Positions 34,385-46,659 of a stretch of 64,000 nt of DNA are shown piece by piece. This DNA is from Hirundichthys speculiger (Eukaryota > Chordata > Actinopteri > Beloniformes > Exocoetidae), in contig JAGFBZ010000701.1 of the NCBI GenBank assembly GCA_018398805.1, positions 186,001-250,000 of the forward strand, in the 5' to 3' direction. The position numbers and the translations under genes were made by a program. The notes below the pieces were generated by a model. That model did no database searches and had not been told where the DNA came from. It saw only the letters and a list, made by a program, of their open reading frames with translations. Each line of letters opens with the position of its first letter. The stretch's first letter is position 1.

Positions 34385-34846
34385 CCGGCCCGGCAGTGAC
34401 ATGTTCCGCTGCTGCCAGGTTGGATCCCCTTTTGCTTTCAGATCTGCCTTAATTCCTGGCGGCATAGATTCAACAAGGTTTTGGAAACATTCTTCAGAGA
34501 CTTTGGTCCATATCGACGCAGGTGTTGGCCGTTCCACCACGTCTCTACATTGGATTGAGACATTGGTGACTGCGGGGGCCGCTGGAGTACAGCGAACTCG
34601 CTTGAAATGGATCTGCCCGTCCTCTGTGTGCTCATCAGAAGATGGGTGGGTCATGAAGGAATGGACACGGTCAGCTGCAACACTCAGGTAGGCTGTGGAG
34701 TTTAGGTGGTGCTGAGTTTGTACTAAGGGGCCAAAAGTGGGCCAAGAAAATATCCCCCACATCATGACACCACCACCACCAGCCTGAACGGTTGATACGA
34801 GGCAGGATGGATCCACTGAGCATCCTACTGTGGTCCTGTTAACCAC
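34385..34846 (-). pseudogene. Tc1-family transposase remnant
   Basis: The minus strand reads STVQAGGGGVMMWGIFSWPT, GPLVQTQHHLNSTAYLSV, VHSFMTHPSSD, then a shortened middle and SIWTKVSEECFQNLVESMPP with IKADLKAKG. These are the central and C-terminal blocks of the Tc1 family that ends in GGCCACTTTATTAGGTAC. The catalytic middle between the two blocks is deleted: the DNAPCHKA-type aspartate motif and the SPDLNPIE motif are not found. The C-terminal end runs into GC-rich non-element sequence at about 34,385. Confidence 0.85.
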
Positions 34847-34859
34847 ATGTATGTGCCTG

Positions 34860-36933
34860 AGTGCAATTGAGTTGTATTATATAAGTATACTTACAGCATG
34901 GCAACATACGATAAAAGTATTTTACTTTCCATTTCAACACTTCGTCATCTTAGTTAAAAACAAACAAAATGGCTTTTACTTTTGAATGTAGCGAAGTACA
35001 TTTGGAAGGGGACGCTCTCAAGAATCAAACAATAAGTGTCCGGACAAATGTAAGGCCGTGTGGTTAGTTCAGCACTTTGTGAAAGTTATGGTTGCAGATT
35101 TGTGGCCGTTAACAAACTTTGGTTCTCCTTCATGAAAGTCAGATATAAAGCAGCCCTATTCCTCTGCCCCAGCTTCCACACTCCATGCATTCATCCCTCC
35201 TGCATAAAGGACTTCCTGCTTGCTGCGCCGGTGCCGAATGGTGACTTTGGGCCTACGCTGAGAGGTGTCAAAGAGTTTACTCTCTGCATAAGAGAGCCCA
35301 GGAGAACTGGGCTGACGAAAATAAATACAAACTCTAACCCAACATTTCCCTTTTTAGCTGTTCCAGATTTTCAACGTGCTCTTTCCCGCTCTGAAGTTAT
35401 GTCTAACAATCAACTTTTCTTCACTTTCACTCCGTCCCATCAGTCGCTGCTGGAGCTGACTCATGTGTGTCGAGCGTCGGGTTTCCGTTGCTGCGTTCCC
35501 GGTTTCAACAAACTGTTGCTGCTTTCAGAGGAACATCTGTTTCATTTGAGCCTTTGCACACTGAGGTTTTCCCTTTTAAATGAGTTTTTTTTATTTGAAT
35601 TTCTTTCACGCGTTTTCCTGAGATCTTAATGAAACGTCTGTGAAACCCGTGGGGTTGACACGCGACAGTACTGCACGTACACTCACCATCGTGCACTCAC
35701 AGCAGCCGCTCAAAGGACGTGGAGTCAGCCTCATCTGTGGGCTGGGCCTCTCTTGGATCCAGTTCTCTGTAACCGGTTGTCTTTGTTGTGGAGTGTTGCC
35801 CACCTGGTTACTCAGTGTTGAGTGCAAATGGGGTTATTATAGTGGGAGACTTTAAGATGAATATAGATGTTGAAAACGATGGCCTGAATGTTGCATTTAG
35901 TTCTGTCAGATTCTGCTGCACCCTTCATCGTGCTCTAACATAAGGAGAAATTGAACAACAAATTGAAAAGGAACAACTACACAGTATCTGAAAGGACTTT
36001 TCGTTTTCATAGGTGTTTATCAGCGAGTGCTTTTACTGAATTGTGAAATATGTCATATTCTTATATATAGAATTATTCTTATAGATTTTGTGTATAATTA
36101 GTCTTTGTTTGCTGATCTCTCTTTTCTCCAACTGGTTGAGGCAGATGGTTGACCCCTCCCATGAGCTGTGTTCTTCACTGTGGCCTTGTTCTTTCTCAGG
36201 ATGGGGAGTTGTACCAAAGTAAAGGTTTGATGCAATCTTATGGGATCCTTAACTAAATAACGGCTACCCGAGTACCGCCGAAAATGACAAATATGGGGTC
36301 AGCACTCACAATCATCCGGGGCTTTGCAGATATGCGCTGGCAAAGTAGACGGGATCGCCGCTGTCGCAGTCTGGTGACTTCGGCAGTGTTTGTGTGTTGT
36401 TGTATATGTAAATGAATGTGTGGTGGACTGTGATGTAATAAAAGGACAGACGTGCAAACGTAAGACAAACGGATAAATGCCAGCAAAGTACAAAGACGGT
36501 ACAGAAAACTGGACAACAGAAAAGGAAAGGAAGTTCTGAGACCGTGTGTGTGCGTGCATGCGCACACGAAATGTGTTGAAGTCTGAGTTTAGGTCGGGGG
36601 TTCGTAATGGTTAAATATGAATAGATATTATTACATTTAAATATACATATACCTGTGCCTGCCATGTACACAAAGATACATCTACCTTGTAACAGACGTA
36701 AATATGAATATATTGAAATAAACATATATGAACAAAACACACACACAAAAAAAGGAAGAAATAAATCCACACTGGCATCTGGTTGTGATGGTTATGTTGG
36801 CAGTGACACAGATTAGTCACAGTTCCATTGTCAACTCAGTCCTGTGGTGATTATGACTGGATGATTAATACTGTCCAGCTCCAAGCGAAGACAAGCAAGC
36901 ACATAAACATCTGTTTTATGTATATATACTTTA
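34860..36933. other. Intergenic tract; longest open frame not recognised
   Basis: Contains the longest plus frame in the window (189 codons, 35060-35629) and a 152-codon minus frame (36312-36770). Neither has a known domain, low-complexity structure is present, and nothing marks them as exons. A few TA- and TG-rich patches occur near 36,545 and 36,920. Confidence 0.4.
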
Positions 36934-36945
36934 ATATATTATGTT

Positions 36946-37314
36946 CGCAGATGGCGGATACAGGCTGCAGAAATTAGTTTTCTCTGTAGGGTGGCTGGAC
37001 TCTCCCTTAGAGATAAGGTGAGAAGTTCGGTCATCCAGGAGAGACTCAGAGTAGAGCTGCTGCTCCTTCACATCGAGAGGAGCCGGTTGAGGTGGTTCGG
37101 GCATCTGGTTAGGATGTCCTCCGGACGTCTACCTGGAGAGGTGTTTTGGACATGTCCAGCTAGGAGAAGACCACGGGGCAGACCCAGGACACGCTGGAGA
37201 GATTATATCTCTCAGCTGGCCTGGGAACACCTCAGGGTTCTCCCAGAAGAACTGGTGGAAGCGGCCGGGGGGAGGGAGGTCTGGGCCTCTCAGCTGAAGC
37301 TGCTGCCCCCATGA
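36946..37314 (+). pseudogene. Rex3 ORF C-terminal fragment, still open
   Basis: The frame is open from the 5' truncation point: IQAAEISFLCRVAGLSLRDK, then RVELLLLHIERSRLRWFGHL, ARRRPRGRPRTRWRDYISQL and a final WASQLKLLPP with stop at 37,312-37,314. R-L-RWFGHL-RM and P-R-RPR-RW-DY are the conserved C-terminal motifs of this RTE-clade ORF after the reverse transcriptase. The lack of stops and the perfect duplication suggest a fairly recent insertion. Confidence 0.85.
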
Positions 37315-37356
37315 CCCGACTCTGGATCAAGCGGGAGCTAATGGATGGATGGATGG
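36946..37356 (+). mobile_element. 5'-truncated Rex3 LINE with 12-bp target duplication
   Basis: The insert ends in ATGGATGGATGGATGG, the GATG-type tail known for Rex3. ATATATTATGTT flanks both sides (36934-36945 and 37357-37368), a perfect 12-bp duplication. The 411-bp insert holds only the C-terminal end of the ORF and the 3' end, a typical 5' truncation. Confidence 0.9.
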
Positions 37357-37368
37357 ATATATTATGTT

Positions 37369-38001
37369 AAAATATAAAGCAATAATATGCAGTGCTCCCC
37401 CGGTCTATTGTGGTAGTTACGTTCCCAACCACAACCCCCTCTTATTTTCGAGACATGTTGCTACCATGTAATCATGTCAGTATTCACCTTCAGGGTTTTC
37501 CTATTAGTGGTTCAGTATAGAGAAATGCTTATTTCACAGTAAAAAGCTTTAAAAACCCATAAAACACAGTTGCTATAAACCGCAGATCTCTGCGAGGGTT
37601 CAGCGACAGAAAAATACATCTGTTAATGAAAAAAATCAGCAATATAGCAGAACTACGAAAGAATATAGCGGGGCTCACTACTATTATATCACATAAATGT
37701 ACATGCACATCCACACCTACATACTTGCACTGTGTGCATTGTTTTTGTGGTACTCATGGTGGCCTTTATTGGTTATTATGTGGATTTTGGGCTGATTGGA
37801 ATTGGATGATGCCGGAATTTTAATGAACTGGACAGAAGTGGAATATAACTGAACTGCAGTGGTAGTAATTCATGGCATGTCAGTCGAGCAAATGTCTACG
37901 TAAACCTTTAGCAGAGCCAAGTTTAGAAGTATCAACACTCATGAAAATAGTTGTTCCAAGATTATAGCTTGTGTAAATAAGGAGTGAACATACATACTAG
38001 G
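37369..38001. other. Intergenic, no gene seen
   Basis: AT-rich, with no repeat or coding signature that I can support. Confidence 0.4.
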
Positions 38002-38135
38002 GATTCAACGATATGGAAAATTTGATATCTCGAATATCGTGACCAAATTATCACCGTTTACAATATTATCATGATATTCTTAATTGATGTATAAATGTCC
38101 AACAGACACAAAAAGATATTTATCTTAACTGAGGG
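38002..38135 (-). mobile_element. hAT right-end fragment, inverted
   Basis: TAGGGATTCAACGATATGG, GTGACCAAATTATCACCG and ATTATCATGATATTCTTAAT match in order the reversed right end of the hAT at 15,782-16,964. The opposite end is not found, so this is a partial copy. Confidence 0.7.
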
Positions 38136-41100
38136 GTATTTGCATATCTAAGCTTAAGGTTACGTTCATATAATGTGTGTTAAAAGCAGATCATCTCCTG
38201 GCTGCTGTAATGCACGTCTATTTAACACTTGACGAGTGGAAGTTTACCTGCGAAATTTGCTGTTGACACCTGTGGAGTTAACGTGGCCATTCCAACCAGT
38301 TTGATTCCTGATAAAGAGGTCTCTCCAGTTACAGAGGCCATGTGGTTGACCACAGCAGAGGAACCTCAGCCGTCAACCACAGACGGCCACCGGTTGCAGA
38401 GATGTTTAGGAAATGTAGAGAAACTGTGTGCAGTGGGTTTTTTTTTCTTCTTTTCCTTGCATCCAATATCATAGCAAGTCATTTTGTGACACCTATTGAA
38501 TGCTTTGTCGAACACAACACGTGGCGTCAACGGTTTCTACATTAGTCACGCCGTTCTACGCTGCAAAAAACACGAGCTACAACATAAGAAATAATCACTT
38601 CATTCTGGGTAAAAATGTGTCAATCTGAGTGATGCTGCAAGATGTTTTTAATTTCTGTTTTGATCTAGTAGGCATTCAAGGGTTTGAAAAAATAAGAATC
38701 CACATTTTTAGATCAAATACATAAAAACAGACTTGCTCCAGCACAGTAGCCAGTGAGACACTGAAAATTAGCAAATAATTCTTAACTGTAGGTTGCTGAA
38801 AAAGTGGAGACCCAGAATTAAGAAAATCAACCCATAAATCAAAGTGGAAATGTAGCACTAAACTAGATATGTATTTATAGCATCACGAGTTATGAAGACA
38901 AGCAACTAAATTACAAAAGCAAGCCTTTTTTCTGAGAAAAATAAACATGATTCAGTACGTTTTTAAAATGATGGCAGGCAGCCATCACTGTTTCTGCTGC
39001 GGGTGACGTCGCAGCGATGCTTCTGTGTCTGGCAGTGGTGGTTTTAAACTGCTACCAGTTGCTCTAGACTGGTTGGTACGCAGCCAACAAGTGGATTTAA
39101 CAAAACCATAGATGCCTACATGTGCAGGAGTAGAGACGTCATATGATCAACCCGAAACAAAGATGTTTTCAACTGTTTTTACTCGATGACGGGCACGTAC
39201 GGATTCTGGTCACGATGGTGCAACGTGGATGGAGATCATGAGAGCATGAAAGCAGAGCCTTTGTTCGGTAGCACTTGTTTGAGCATCCAGGATGATACCA
39301 AACGATCATCCTTATTTTTTTCCTGTGATCGATGAGTCTTTCCATCTAGAACAGCATTAAAGACAACCGGCAACCAACCATGTCAGCGACGCCACGCTTG
39401 GACTTATTCGTAAACAGCTGCACCCTTGTGGCGAAAATGTGAAATACAACATAATTTTCCTGCCAAACTTCTTAAATTTTGGGTTTAACTGTACAAACGT
39501 CAAGAGCAACTAAAATACATTCGGTGCTTTACCTCTTTGGCGTTAGCAGAGTCGGTTTATGCGGTTGCTTGAAACACGACTTTCAACGCTGGAACTCTTG
39601 AGTTATTGCCTGTTTTCACAGCAAATGACTGAATTTAAGATTTCCCGGATAATTAAGACATAAGAGACAGTATTTGTGATATATTTAAGAGCATACCGTG
39701 GACTTAGTAAGAAAATCATATTAAAAATGAGACAGTTCCCGTCACACCTGTATTAACAGAGCAAAATAAATACATTTCTGTCTAAATCTAAGTCTGAAAA
39801 AAGTTCCCTCCTCCCCCTCCCTTTTTCTTTTTTTAAGCACACACCATTTCCAGGTAGACCTCCAGGATGAGGATGGCGGTCCCTGGATGGTGATTTATGC
39901 TAATTAAAGAGCCGCGGGAGCACTCCGCCAAATCGTGATTGATTGCGCAATTCAGAACATACGCACATTTTTTTTTTTTTTTTTTTTTTTTTACAATCGA
40001 ATCCGAGTTTTACGAGGCATTCGGGAGTCCAGAGCAGGTGATTTATGTGCCGAACCGTTCACGGATTTCTGAAGATTTCTTGAATGGGGCTCTGGGAGTG
40101 TTGCGTGATGTCACGTCTGGCGGAGCAGAAAATGGAGATGAAGAGTCATTTAAGTCCCGCCTGGTTCTGTGATGTCACAGAACTGCAGTGTCACATCTTC
40201 AGGTTGTAACTTTTTAATTCAGTCATCACTTCAAAAACCCTCCAACCATAGAATTTATTTTTCTAATTATAGCTTCTCTTTAAGCATTCAAGACCGTCTT
40301 TATCTTATCGGTGTTAACACCAGGAGCAAATAGAAACAACAAAGGGAAAATGTCTTTATTCATCTATTCAAAACCCAATCTATCTATTCAAACGCCACAT
40401 ACTATTATTATTTGAGCTCCTGCTTTTAAGAGTGGGCTGAACTGGCTGATTGATATACAAAAGAGCACAACTGAACTAAAGCTGAACCTCGGGAACTCTG
40501 CAATCTATCAAACAATCCTCCCGGGTCTATGTTTAGACATGAGAAAAACCCAGAGGCAGCGGTTTGTTTTGTTCAACGGGGAATACAGTTACCGTGATGA
40601 AAGTGCGTCACACATAGCAGAGCACCCACAGTGGGAGAAGATCACAGCTGACTATTTAGCTTCTGGAGACAAATGGCACGCTGACAACACAGGCGGCGTT
40701 CGGCGACGCCAACGGAAAGCACGACGGCGATGTTTTGTATTAACGCCGCAGTTCGGCTGGCGTGTGGAGCGATCCTTTGGCAAACAAAGTCATTTGATCA
40801 AGTTCATTCCTTTGCAGCCACCTCAAAGTTCTCTGTGGTCCAAATGTCGAAGTGAAAAATACTCCTGCGGTACGTTTCCTAAACAGACACATAGAAAAAC
40901 ATAATTGGCCATGTAAAGCTGCTCGCTGAGTAAATACTGGTGTTTGTTCTCTGCTTTGCTTCACTTCGGTTTACTGGTTCAACGCGCTCCAACCTCGGCT
41001 GCAGCCGCTCTTACTGTGATGGAGGGCGTTTCACCCAAATGGGAAGAATTTCCGAATGTTGTGGTTTTTTGTGTCTGTGGTACAAGTGAAGGGTGGGACA

Positions 41101-41545
41101 AATGCACCGAGCTGGAGGACTGGAATCAGACTTCAGAGAAAAGGTACATGCTGAAACGTTCACAGTGCTGGAGGAGAAAGTAAGTGAACCTTCAGAGTTA
41201 GCGGCTGGTCAAACCTCCATCGGCAGCAACTTCAACCAAGCGATTTCAGCGGCTCAGGATCAGACCTGCCAAAGGCCTTCAGGAGGAGGTTTTTGAACGT
41301 CCCTCTTCATCTCCGACACATTTGTGGGATGTCGGTGTGAACAGTGACCCCAGGAACTAAGGATACGTTCCCAGTGCATCTCTGTCAATGTATCTGGGAA
41401 CCATCTGAAGAGATCTTTAATTTAATAATAATTAAAACAGTGCCAGAATTACCAACAGAAATCTATTTAGCAAATCACCATCCACACCAGAGCATAAAAA
41501 TGTTTTAAAGAAATCAGACAAAACTAGGAGAAAAAAAAATTATAT
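38136..41545. other. Low-repeat tract with one candidate regulatory block
   Basis: CTGCAAAAAACACGAG near 38,561 resembles a common fish transposon end, but no partner is visible. The block 39,850-39,960 is discussed in the findings. A 26-T run lies at 39,968-39,993. The 121-codon plus frame at 40,539-40,904 is arginine-rich in part but not recognised. Confidence 0.4.
39968..39993. repeat. Poly-T run of 26
   Basis: Uninterrupted T26. Confidence 0.9.
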
Positions 41546-41660
41546 AGGGCTGTCAGTCGATTCAACTTTTTAATTTTTTAATTAGGATTAATCGAAAGAT
41601 TTTCATAGTTAACTCGCGATTAATCGCACATTAATCGCATTTTTTGAATGTTCTGTTTAT
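41546..41660 (+). mobile_element. hAT left-end fragment (TAGGGCTGTCAGTCGATT)
   Basis: TAGGGCTGTCAGTCGATTCA followed by AATTAGGATTAATCG and CGCGATTAATCGCAC. The end belongs to a hAT family with TTAATCGC subterminal repeats, different from the GGGCTGGGCAA copies here. It breaks off at about 41,650 next to a SINE fragment. Confidence 0.65.
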
Positions 41661-41661
41661 C

Positions 41662-41725
41662 CATCAATCCATCCATCATCATCTATACTCGTTTTGTCTA
41701 AACAGGGTCACGGGGATCTGCTTTT
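41662..41725 (-). mobile_element. SINE 3' fragment, antisense
   Basis: CCATCCATCATCATCTATAC, then AGGGTCACGGGGATCTGC, is the antisense of the 3' end of the SINE at 1,860-2,176 (GGGTATAGATAATGGATGGA and GATCCCCATGACCC). Confidence 0.65.
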
Positions 41726-43629
41726 TTTAATTTTTTTTTAAGCCTTTTGTTTGAAAACTGGAAGTCCACCAATGCTGCTGTACTTTTTGGGGGCTTAATT
41801 CATCAGCTTCTTAGTATATTTTGTCAGAGCTGCTGCTTGACCGCAGTAATTTGCTGACGGTCCCTAAACTCCACGGCAGCAGTGAGGTACTCAGAGGGAC
41901 ATTCAGCGCTGTTCCTGAGAGTTTTAGCCACACTCACTAAGCTTGGAGGGTTGATGACACTGTTTTTTAATCTTATATATCATGAAGTGTTGACACTTGT
42001 TGTCTGTCTGAACCACAAGGCTACATCCAGCTTGCTCGTCCAACTCGATCCAGAAGGTGAAGATATCTATAGTTTTTCAACTACAGGGGCTGGCTTCAAA
42101 AGCAAGTCTCCATTGACTCCCGTGTTAAAATGTTCAGTGGACACTGGAATAAACACATGTGAAAAAAAACAAAAAAACAAACAGACATAGGTCTCTATAG
42201 TTGGATTTCACATCCGTGACAACTGTACATGGGTTGAATTTTCATTTAGCAGGTAAAATGGTATAGAGCTATAAATCTACTTGGCACCTTCACTAAACTT
42301 GACTTCTGAGCTGTGAATAAAGATCTAATGGAACATAATTGGGCTTATTTTAAAGACAATATGGCTTCCTGTACAGTTAACATTTCTAAAAGATTCCTGT
42401 GATTGTTTTTTTTTTTTTGGACTGACCAGGAGCCTGAAACATACACCCCTCACTTGCAAACTGCTAGCCAGGGCTAACTGGAGGACATCAGCTGGACTGG
42501 ACCCACTTCTGTAGCAGCTGGATTCTCTAATTGAGAGACTTCACCTCTGACCATTTCAGGACCCTTCCAAGTTGACTAGCCTGATCAGCGGCAAACTGCT
42601 AGCTCCGCTGTACTCAGCTACAAGGCTGCTAGGCTTGATTGACCCGCGGGGCCGCCGCAACCAGCCTGGACCCTCCAGCAGCCGACCCAGCAGAGCTCTG
42701 TTAGTTCTTGTTTCAGCTCATTTCAGATGCTGTTTGTTGTTGTTTAATAGCAACATAAGGTAACATTAAATAGCAAAACATCTTAAGATTAGCTAAGGCA
42801 GCTGTGCTAAAACAGCAAACGCATGACGACTGAGCTTGTGGCTTCCAGGCTTGCTTATTCCACCTATTTTCCCATTTTCTTTTTAATTGCCCACGACTGG
42901 GCTCTTACAGCTCTGCGGTAAGGTTTAAAGGCACTCTTCAGAAAACCTATGGGTGATGTCACCTGGTGTTTGTCCAGTTCTTCTCATACATCTGGTCTGG
43001 ACCAGAACAGAAAATGATTGCATTGGTGATCATTGACGCACACTTAGACTGGATTCGTTTCGGCTGCGCTCCATTCTGTCCCTGCTCTTCTTGAACCTGA
43101 ACTGTGTGGACATCTGATAGTTAACATCTGACTGAGGTTGAAATGTTAAAGCAATGAGTGACAACAAGCAGACAACTGTGAATGAGAATGCTTTTGGTTG
43201 AAAACCATTAAAAAAAAAATCAAGTCTGTTTCTTGAGCATCTGATGCCAGTTTTCACTGGCGCTGGATCCTCCAGCCTCGGGCTTAATGCAGATTCTCAG
43301 CAGACAGCTTGTCAAGATGAGTGGCAGATGTTGTGGTGTGAACTTGACCAACTGACTGAGAGGAGGAGGGTGGATGGATAATGCACTTTCTTGCCAGAAG
43401 GAACAAAGTTTTACCGTGATCTTTGAATGTCAGATTGATAAATATTGTCTTTTTCCCTTATAAATGAGCCAGAAAAGCAGGGGGGGTTCATCCCAAGGGC
43501 AGCGTGGTGCTGTAACAACTCCAGCTTTGTAATGAGAGAAAGATTACAAAGCCTCTCTGACCCTCTTCAGATGCCAAGGACTTTATGGCTTTCTGTGCCT
43601 ATTTATGACCACTTCCTGGGTGCAGGAGA
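41726..43629. other. Intergenic with faint repeat signatures
   Basis: AAGTCTCCATTGACTCCCGT near 42,100 and TTTAAAGGCACTCTTCAG followed by CTATGGGTGATGTCAC near 42,925 are phrases of common teleost repeats, but ends cannot be placed. The GGCTGCTAGGCTTGAT string near 42,620 recurs inverted near 9,560. No gene is recognised. Confidence 0.35.
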
Positions 43630-43654
43630 GGGGGGGGGGGGGGGGGGGGGGGGG
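43630..43654. repeat. Poly-G run of 25
   Basis: Uninterrupted G25. Such runs are prone to sequencing and assembly length errors. Confidence 0.9.
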
Positions 43655-43797
43655 TGCCACTGTGGCTCTATCACTCTATTAACAAAGGGAGGACACACAG
43701 GAGAGCGGCGCATTCATCATCTCGCCAGCAGCCGGCCCTGTGGGTAAGACGAGACACATTGCTTTGAGCTCACATTTGCTCATCATACGGCAGATGT

Positions 43798-43842
43798 GTT
43801 TGTGTGTGTTGTGTGTGTTTGTGTGTGTGTGTGTGTGTGTGG
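43798..43842. repeat. Imperfect (TG)n microsatellite
   Basis: TG units with two TT interruptions. Confidence 0.9.
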
Positions 43843-43965
43843 CTGATGATGCTGGATCCCTGTGTAGTTGAGGTAAGTGATGGCGACACCCCACAGATAC
43901 TCTCCAGACAGCTGGGAAAACTCTAATGAGCCCATGAACCTGCTGAGAAGTGTGTTTATGGATGA

Positions 43966-43969
<4 letters not shown>

Positions 43970-44016
<47 letters not shown>
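43970..44016. repeat. (GT)23 microsatellite
   Basis: Uninterrupted GT run of 47 bases. Confidence 0.95.
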
Positions 44017-44017
<1 letters not shown>

Positions 44018-44983
44018 CAGTACACAAACCCTGTGCTTTCCAATCTGTAATTTTTTCCTCCCAAAGACTGAGCAAAAATAGAACTCTTTTGGAGTGATAT
44101 ATCTCTTACGGTTTGAAAAAGCGGCTCCTCATATTCCTCTAAATATAAACATAGAATGAAATCAACTTTGTCTGAACCACTACATCATCCGTCTCCCTTG
44201 GTAACGCGAAATCCTGCCAGCTTCCCTTCAAACCGTGGAAGAAGAAGAAAAAAAAAAAAAGAAAAAAAGCAGTCGGTGACAGTTTTCGGCGCAGCGGTTT
44301 ATTGTAAATACAGACTGAACGTGTGTGTGTGTGTGTTGTGTGTGTGTCGTTCATGACAGCCGCCCAGCAGGAAGGGAGCTCGCGCTCCGCATCGTGACCT
44401 TCGCGTGCGACAGCGTCGTTGCCATGGCAGCACCGCTTGATGCTTTCTGACAGGTCGGATCTGCCCTTGACAGGGATGCGGCTGCGGGCCCTCGTCCTCG
44501 CCTCATCTCGCGTACAGGCAGCATCGTAGTCACAAACACACGTGCTCCAATAATCCACACGCCAACACGTACATGCTAGCGCTTACGCGCTTAAATCACA
44601 TTTTAACTGTTTGACCTCATGGCGAGCTCCCTGGCTGGAGGGGCCCCCTGCTGGCCCCTTACAGCTCCAGACCAAAGCGAGATGAAGCCGTGACTCCTGG
44701 CTCAGAGGCCTGGCTCAAGGCTCGGCGAGGGTTGAGCGTGCTCGTGGGACGGGGAGGTGTGATTTCGCGTCGCAGCCGCTAGCGTAGCGGGGAAACGTCT
44801 CACTGCGTAATAGGAGCCGGTGTAGTGAGATAACCTGATATGTCCGCCGATGATGATGCAAGCACGAGCGCGCTCTCACGCAGATGTATACACCAGTTCC
44901 ACCATCCTCCCTGCTGTTAATCTCTGTCTGGGCTGCACTGGGACCCCGAGCGCACCTCCCTGACGTTGACAAAGCGCTTCAGG

Positions 44984-44985
<2 letters not shown>

Positions 44986-45019
<34 letters not shown>
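44986..45019. repeat. Poly-T run of 34
   Basis: Uninterrupted T34 followed by GTTGTTGTTG. It could be the antisense tail of a retrocopy, but no body is recognised on either side. Confidence 0.9.
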
Positions 45020-45020
<1 letters not shown>

Positions 45021-45756
45021 TTGTTGTTGCCGATCCTCTTCCCCTTGCTCCCCCCACCCCCTCAGCTACCTGCTTACCACTTCATCAAAACCACAGGCAC
45101 CAAAATGGCGAAGGATCCATCAACTTCTCACGCTGAGAGATGATGTCATCGGTGAGGGACGTCTCTGCTGATGGCTGACATGCATCAGAGCCGCAGAGAC
45201 GTAAACTGCAGACTGCAGCGCCGCGGAACAAAAAAAAGTCCGTGCTCCCATTTGTCCTTTATGGATTTAAGCGTAAAAAGTTTTCAAATTTATGAGTCTC
45301 ATGGAGCAAAACTCCTCAAACAAACAGTTGCGGGCATGCTTCAATAAGACAAAATGTTTTTAGAACTGCAAGTCACTGTGGACTGACCACTTAAAAGGGG
45401 GCAACATAAATATAAAAGCTAAAGCGCTCCGGAGCCGTAACTGCACACACATCGAGACGCATACCGTACGAGCAGAGGCGCGGACATGAAAGAAAAATGT
45501 TTTCCAAATTGAGAAACCCACAGCACTCACGATCTAAAATGACAGACAATAAAAATTTGTTTCTGCGTAGCCTCTGAGACTGTTGGAAATGTGATATAAC
45601 ACAGAAACTATGCAAAACACATAACAAACAGTCAGAAAAGTGATAATTATGCTCACGGATACTGTGAAGTAGGCTGGAGTTCTCTTCCTCTTAGAAGGGA
45701 GTTGTTGTTTTTTTCATTTCTTTTCGCTGTTGCCAAAACTCTGTACATGCTAAGGA

Positions 45757-45840
45757 TGTGGGACTGGACCTTTTGCCCAAAAACAGCTGGGACAGTCTCC
45801 AGCAGAACCCTGTGACCCTGAAAAGAAGAAAGTGGGTATT
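45757..45840 (+). mobile_element. Degenerate SINE 3' fragment
   Basis: GGACTGGACCTTTTGCCC, then TCCAGCAGAACCCTGTGACC and AAAGTGGGTATTT, follow the order of the 3' third of the SINE at 1,860-2,176. Confidence 0.5.
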
Positions 45841-45989
45841 TGTTTACTTTCCACTAATGAACCCTGGGAGAATTTAATAAGCATTTTTTTTTTTTACAGT
45901 TTTTGGCCGTAATATGGCCCATGTCTACAGCTTTGTTTGGTGAGCATCTGGCCTTCTAATGATGACTCAGGGTAACTATGGCCATGATC

Positions 45990-46213
45990 AAAATACACAA
46001 ATACACATAGACAAAAGTGGTCAGACGGCTGGCCGACCTGTACACCAACAGGGACTGTAATGTAATGTAGTATTAGTATTCAAGTACTAATACTTTCACA
46101 CGGGGTTGGTCCTCCTTATTTGCAGATACAACAGTTTTCACTCTTCTTGGAAGGCTCTCCACAAGTTTTTGGCATTTTTCTTTGGGATATTTGAGGCAAT
46201 TCATTCTTTAAAG
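45990..46213 (+). mobile_element. Fragment of a common fish DNA transposon, cut by a MITE
   Basis: ATAGACAAAAGTGGTCAGAC, CACGGGGTTGGTCCTCCTTA, GCAGATACAACAGTTTTCAC and CTTCTTGGAAGGCTCTCCAC recall a high-copy teleost repeat with a 'GGACAAAAGTATTGGGAC' start. It stops at the hAT MITE at 46,214 and I cannot find it on the other side. Confidence 0.5.
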
Positions 46214-46596
46214 CAGTGATTCCCAAAGTGTGGGCCACGGCCCCCTGGTGGGCCATCGCGGTACTGCAGGTGGGCCGTGAGAGGTAAATTAAAATTAAAC
46301 AAATATGTTTTAAATCCTTGATCTTTTTAAAAATATGTTTTTAATTACTGTTAAATATTAACGACATGATTTAAAAACATTAGGAAGTAATAACACAAAC
46401 CAGTTAAGTGTTATTCTACTGTCATCTGAACTTAATATGACAAGTGTCACCTTATTTGTTGACCCCTTACATTAATATCGGATCATGGTTCCTTGTCCTG
46501 TATGTTGATCACAGTGTGATTAAAGGTTTCGGTGGCCTGTGGAGATTTTTCACATTTCAAATTGGGCCTTGGTATTCTGAAGTTTGGGAATGGCTG
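46214..46596 (+). mobile_element. hAT MITE, CAGTGATTCCCAAA family, copy 1
   Basis: The left end is CAGTGATTCCCAAAGTGTGG. The right end, reversed, is CAGCCATTCCCAAACTTCAG. The flanking 8-mers CTTTAAAG and CTGTAGAG differ at two positions, fitting an old hAT duplication. The interior has no coding frame. A second copy is at 55,682-56,027 with the same order of internal text. Confidence 0.85.
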
Positions 46597-46659
46597 CTGT
46601 AGAGAGAAACAGAAACGGAAATTACAGTTTTAATGGGCTGTCCCTTCAATGTTAATGTG

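Larger units (their letters stand above)
44020..45985. other. Intergenic; long T run and SINE scrap
   Basis: A TG repeat lies at about 44,321-44,347. The tract 44,360-44,960 is GC-richer, with many CGs and no repeats, and open frames on both strands, none recognised. A T34 run is at 44,986-45,019. Confidence 0.4.

Noticed and set aside
35060..35629. 189-codon plus frame, the longest in the window
   Set aside because: No recognisable domain, no promoter or splice context, and a composition rich in F, L, S and C as expected from translated AT/CT-rich DNA.
36312..36770. 152-codon minus frame with many F, Y, I and H residues
   Set aside because: It translates TA- and TG-rich DNA and overlaps two other minus frames; no motif.
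40539..40904. 121-codon plus frame with an RRRQRKARRRC patch
   Set aside because: No known family, no splice or promoter evidence, and a competing minus frame; kept only as intergenic.
43679..44064. His/Thr-repeat minus frames
   Set aside because: They are translations of TG microsatellites.
44139..44560. Arginine-rich minus frames near 44.4 kb in a CG-containing stretch
   Set aside because: They include translated A/T runs and TG repeats, and two overlapping frames look equally 'coding'.
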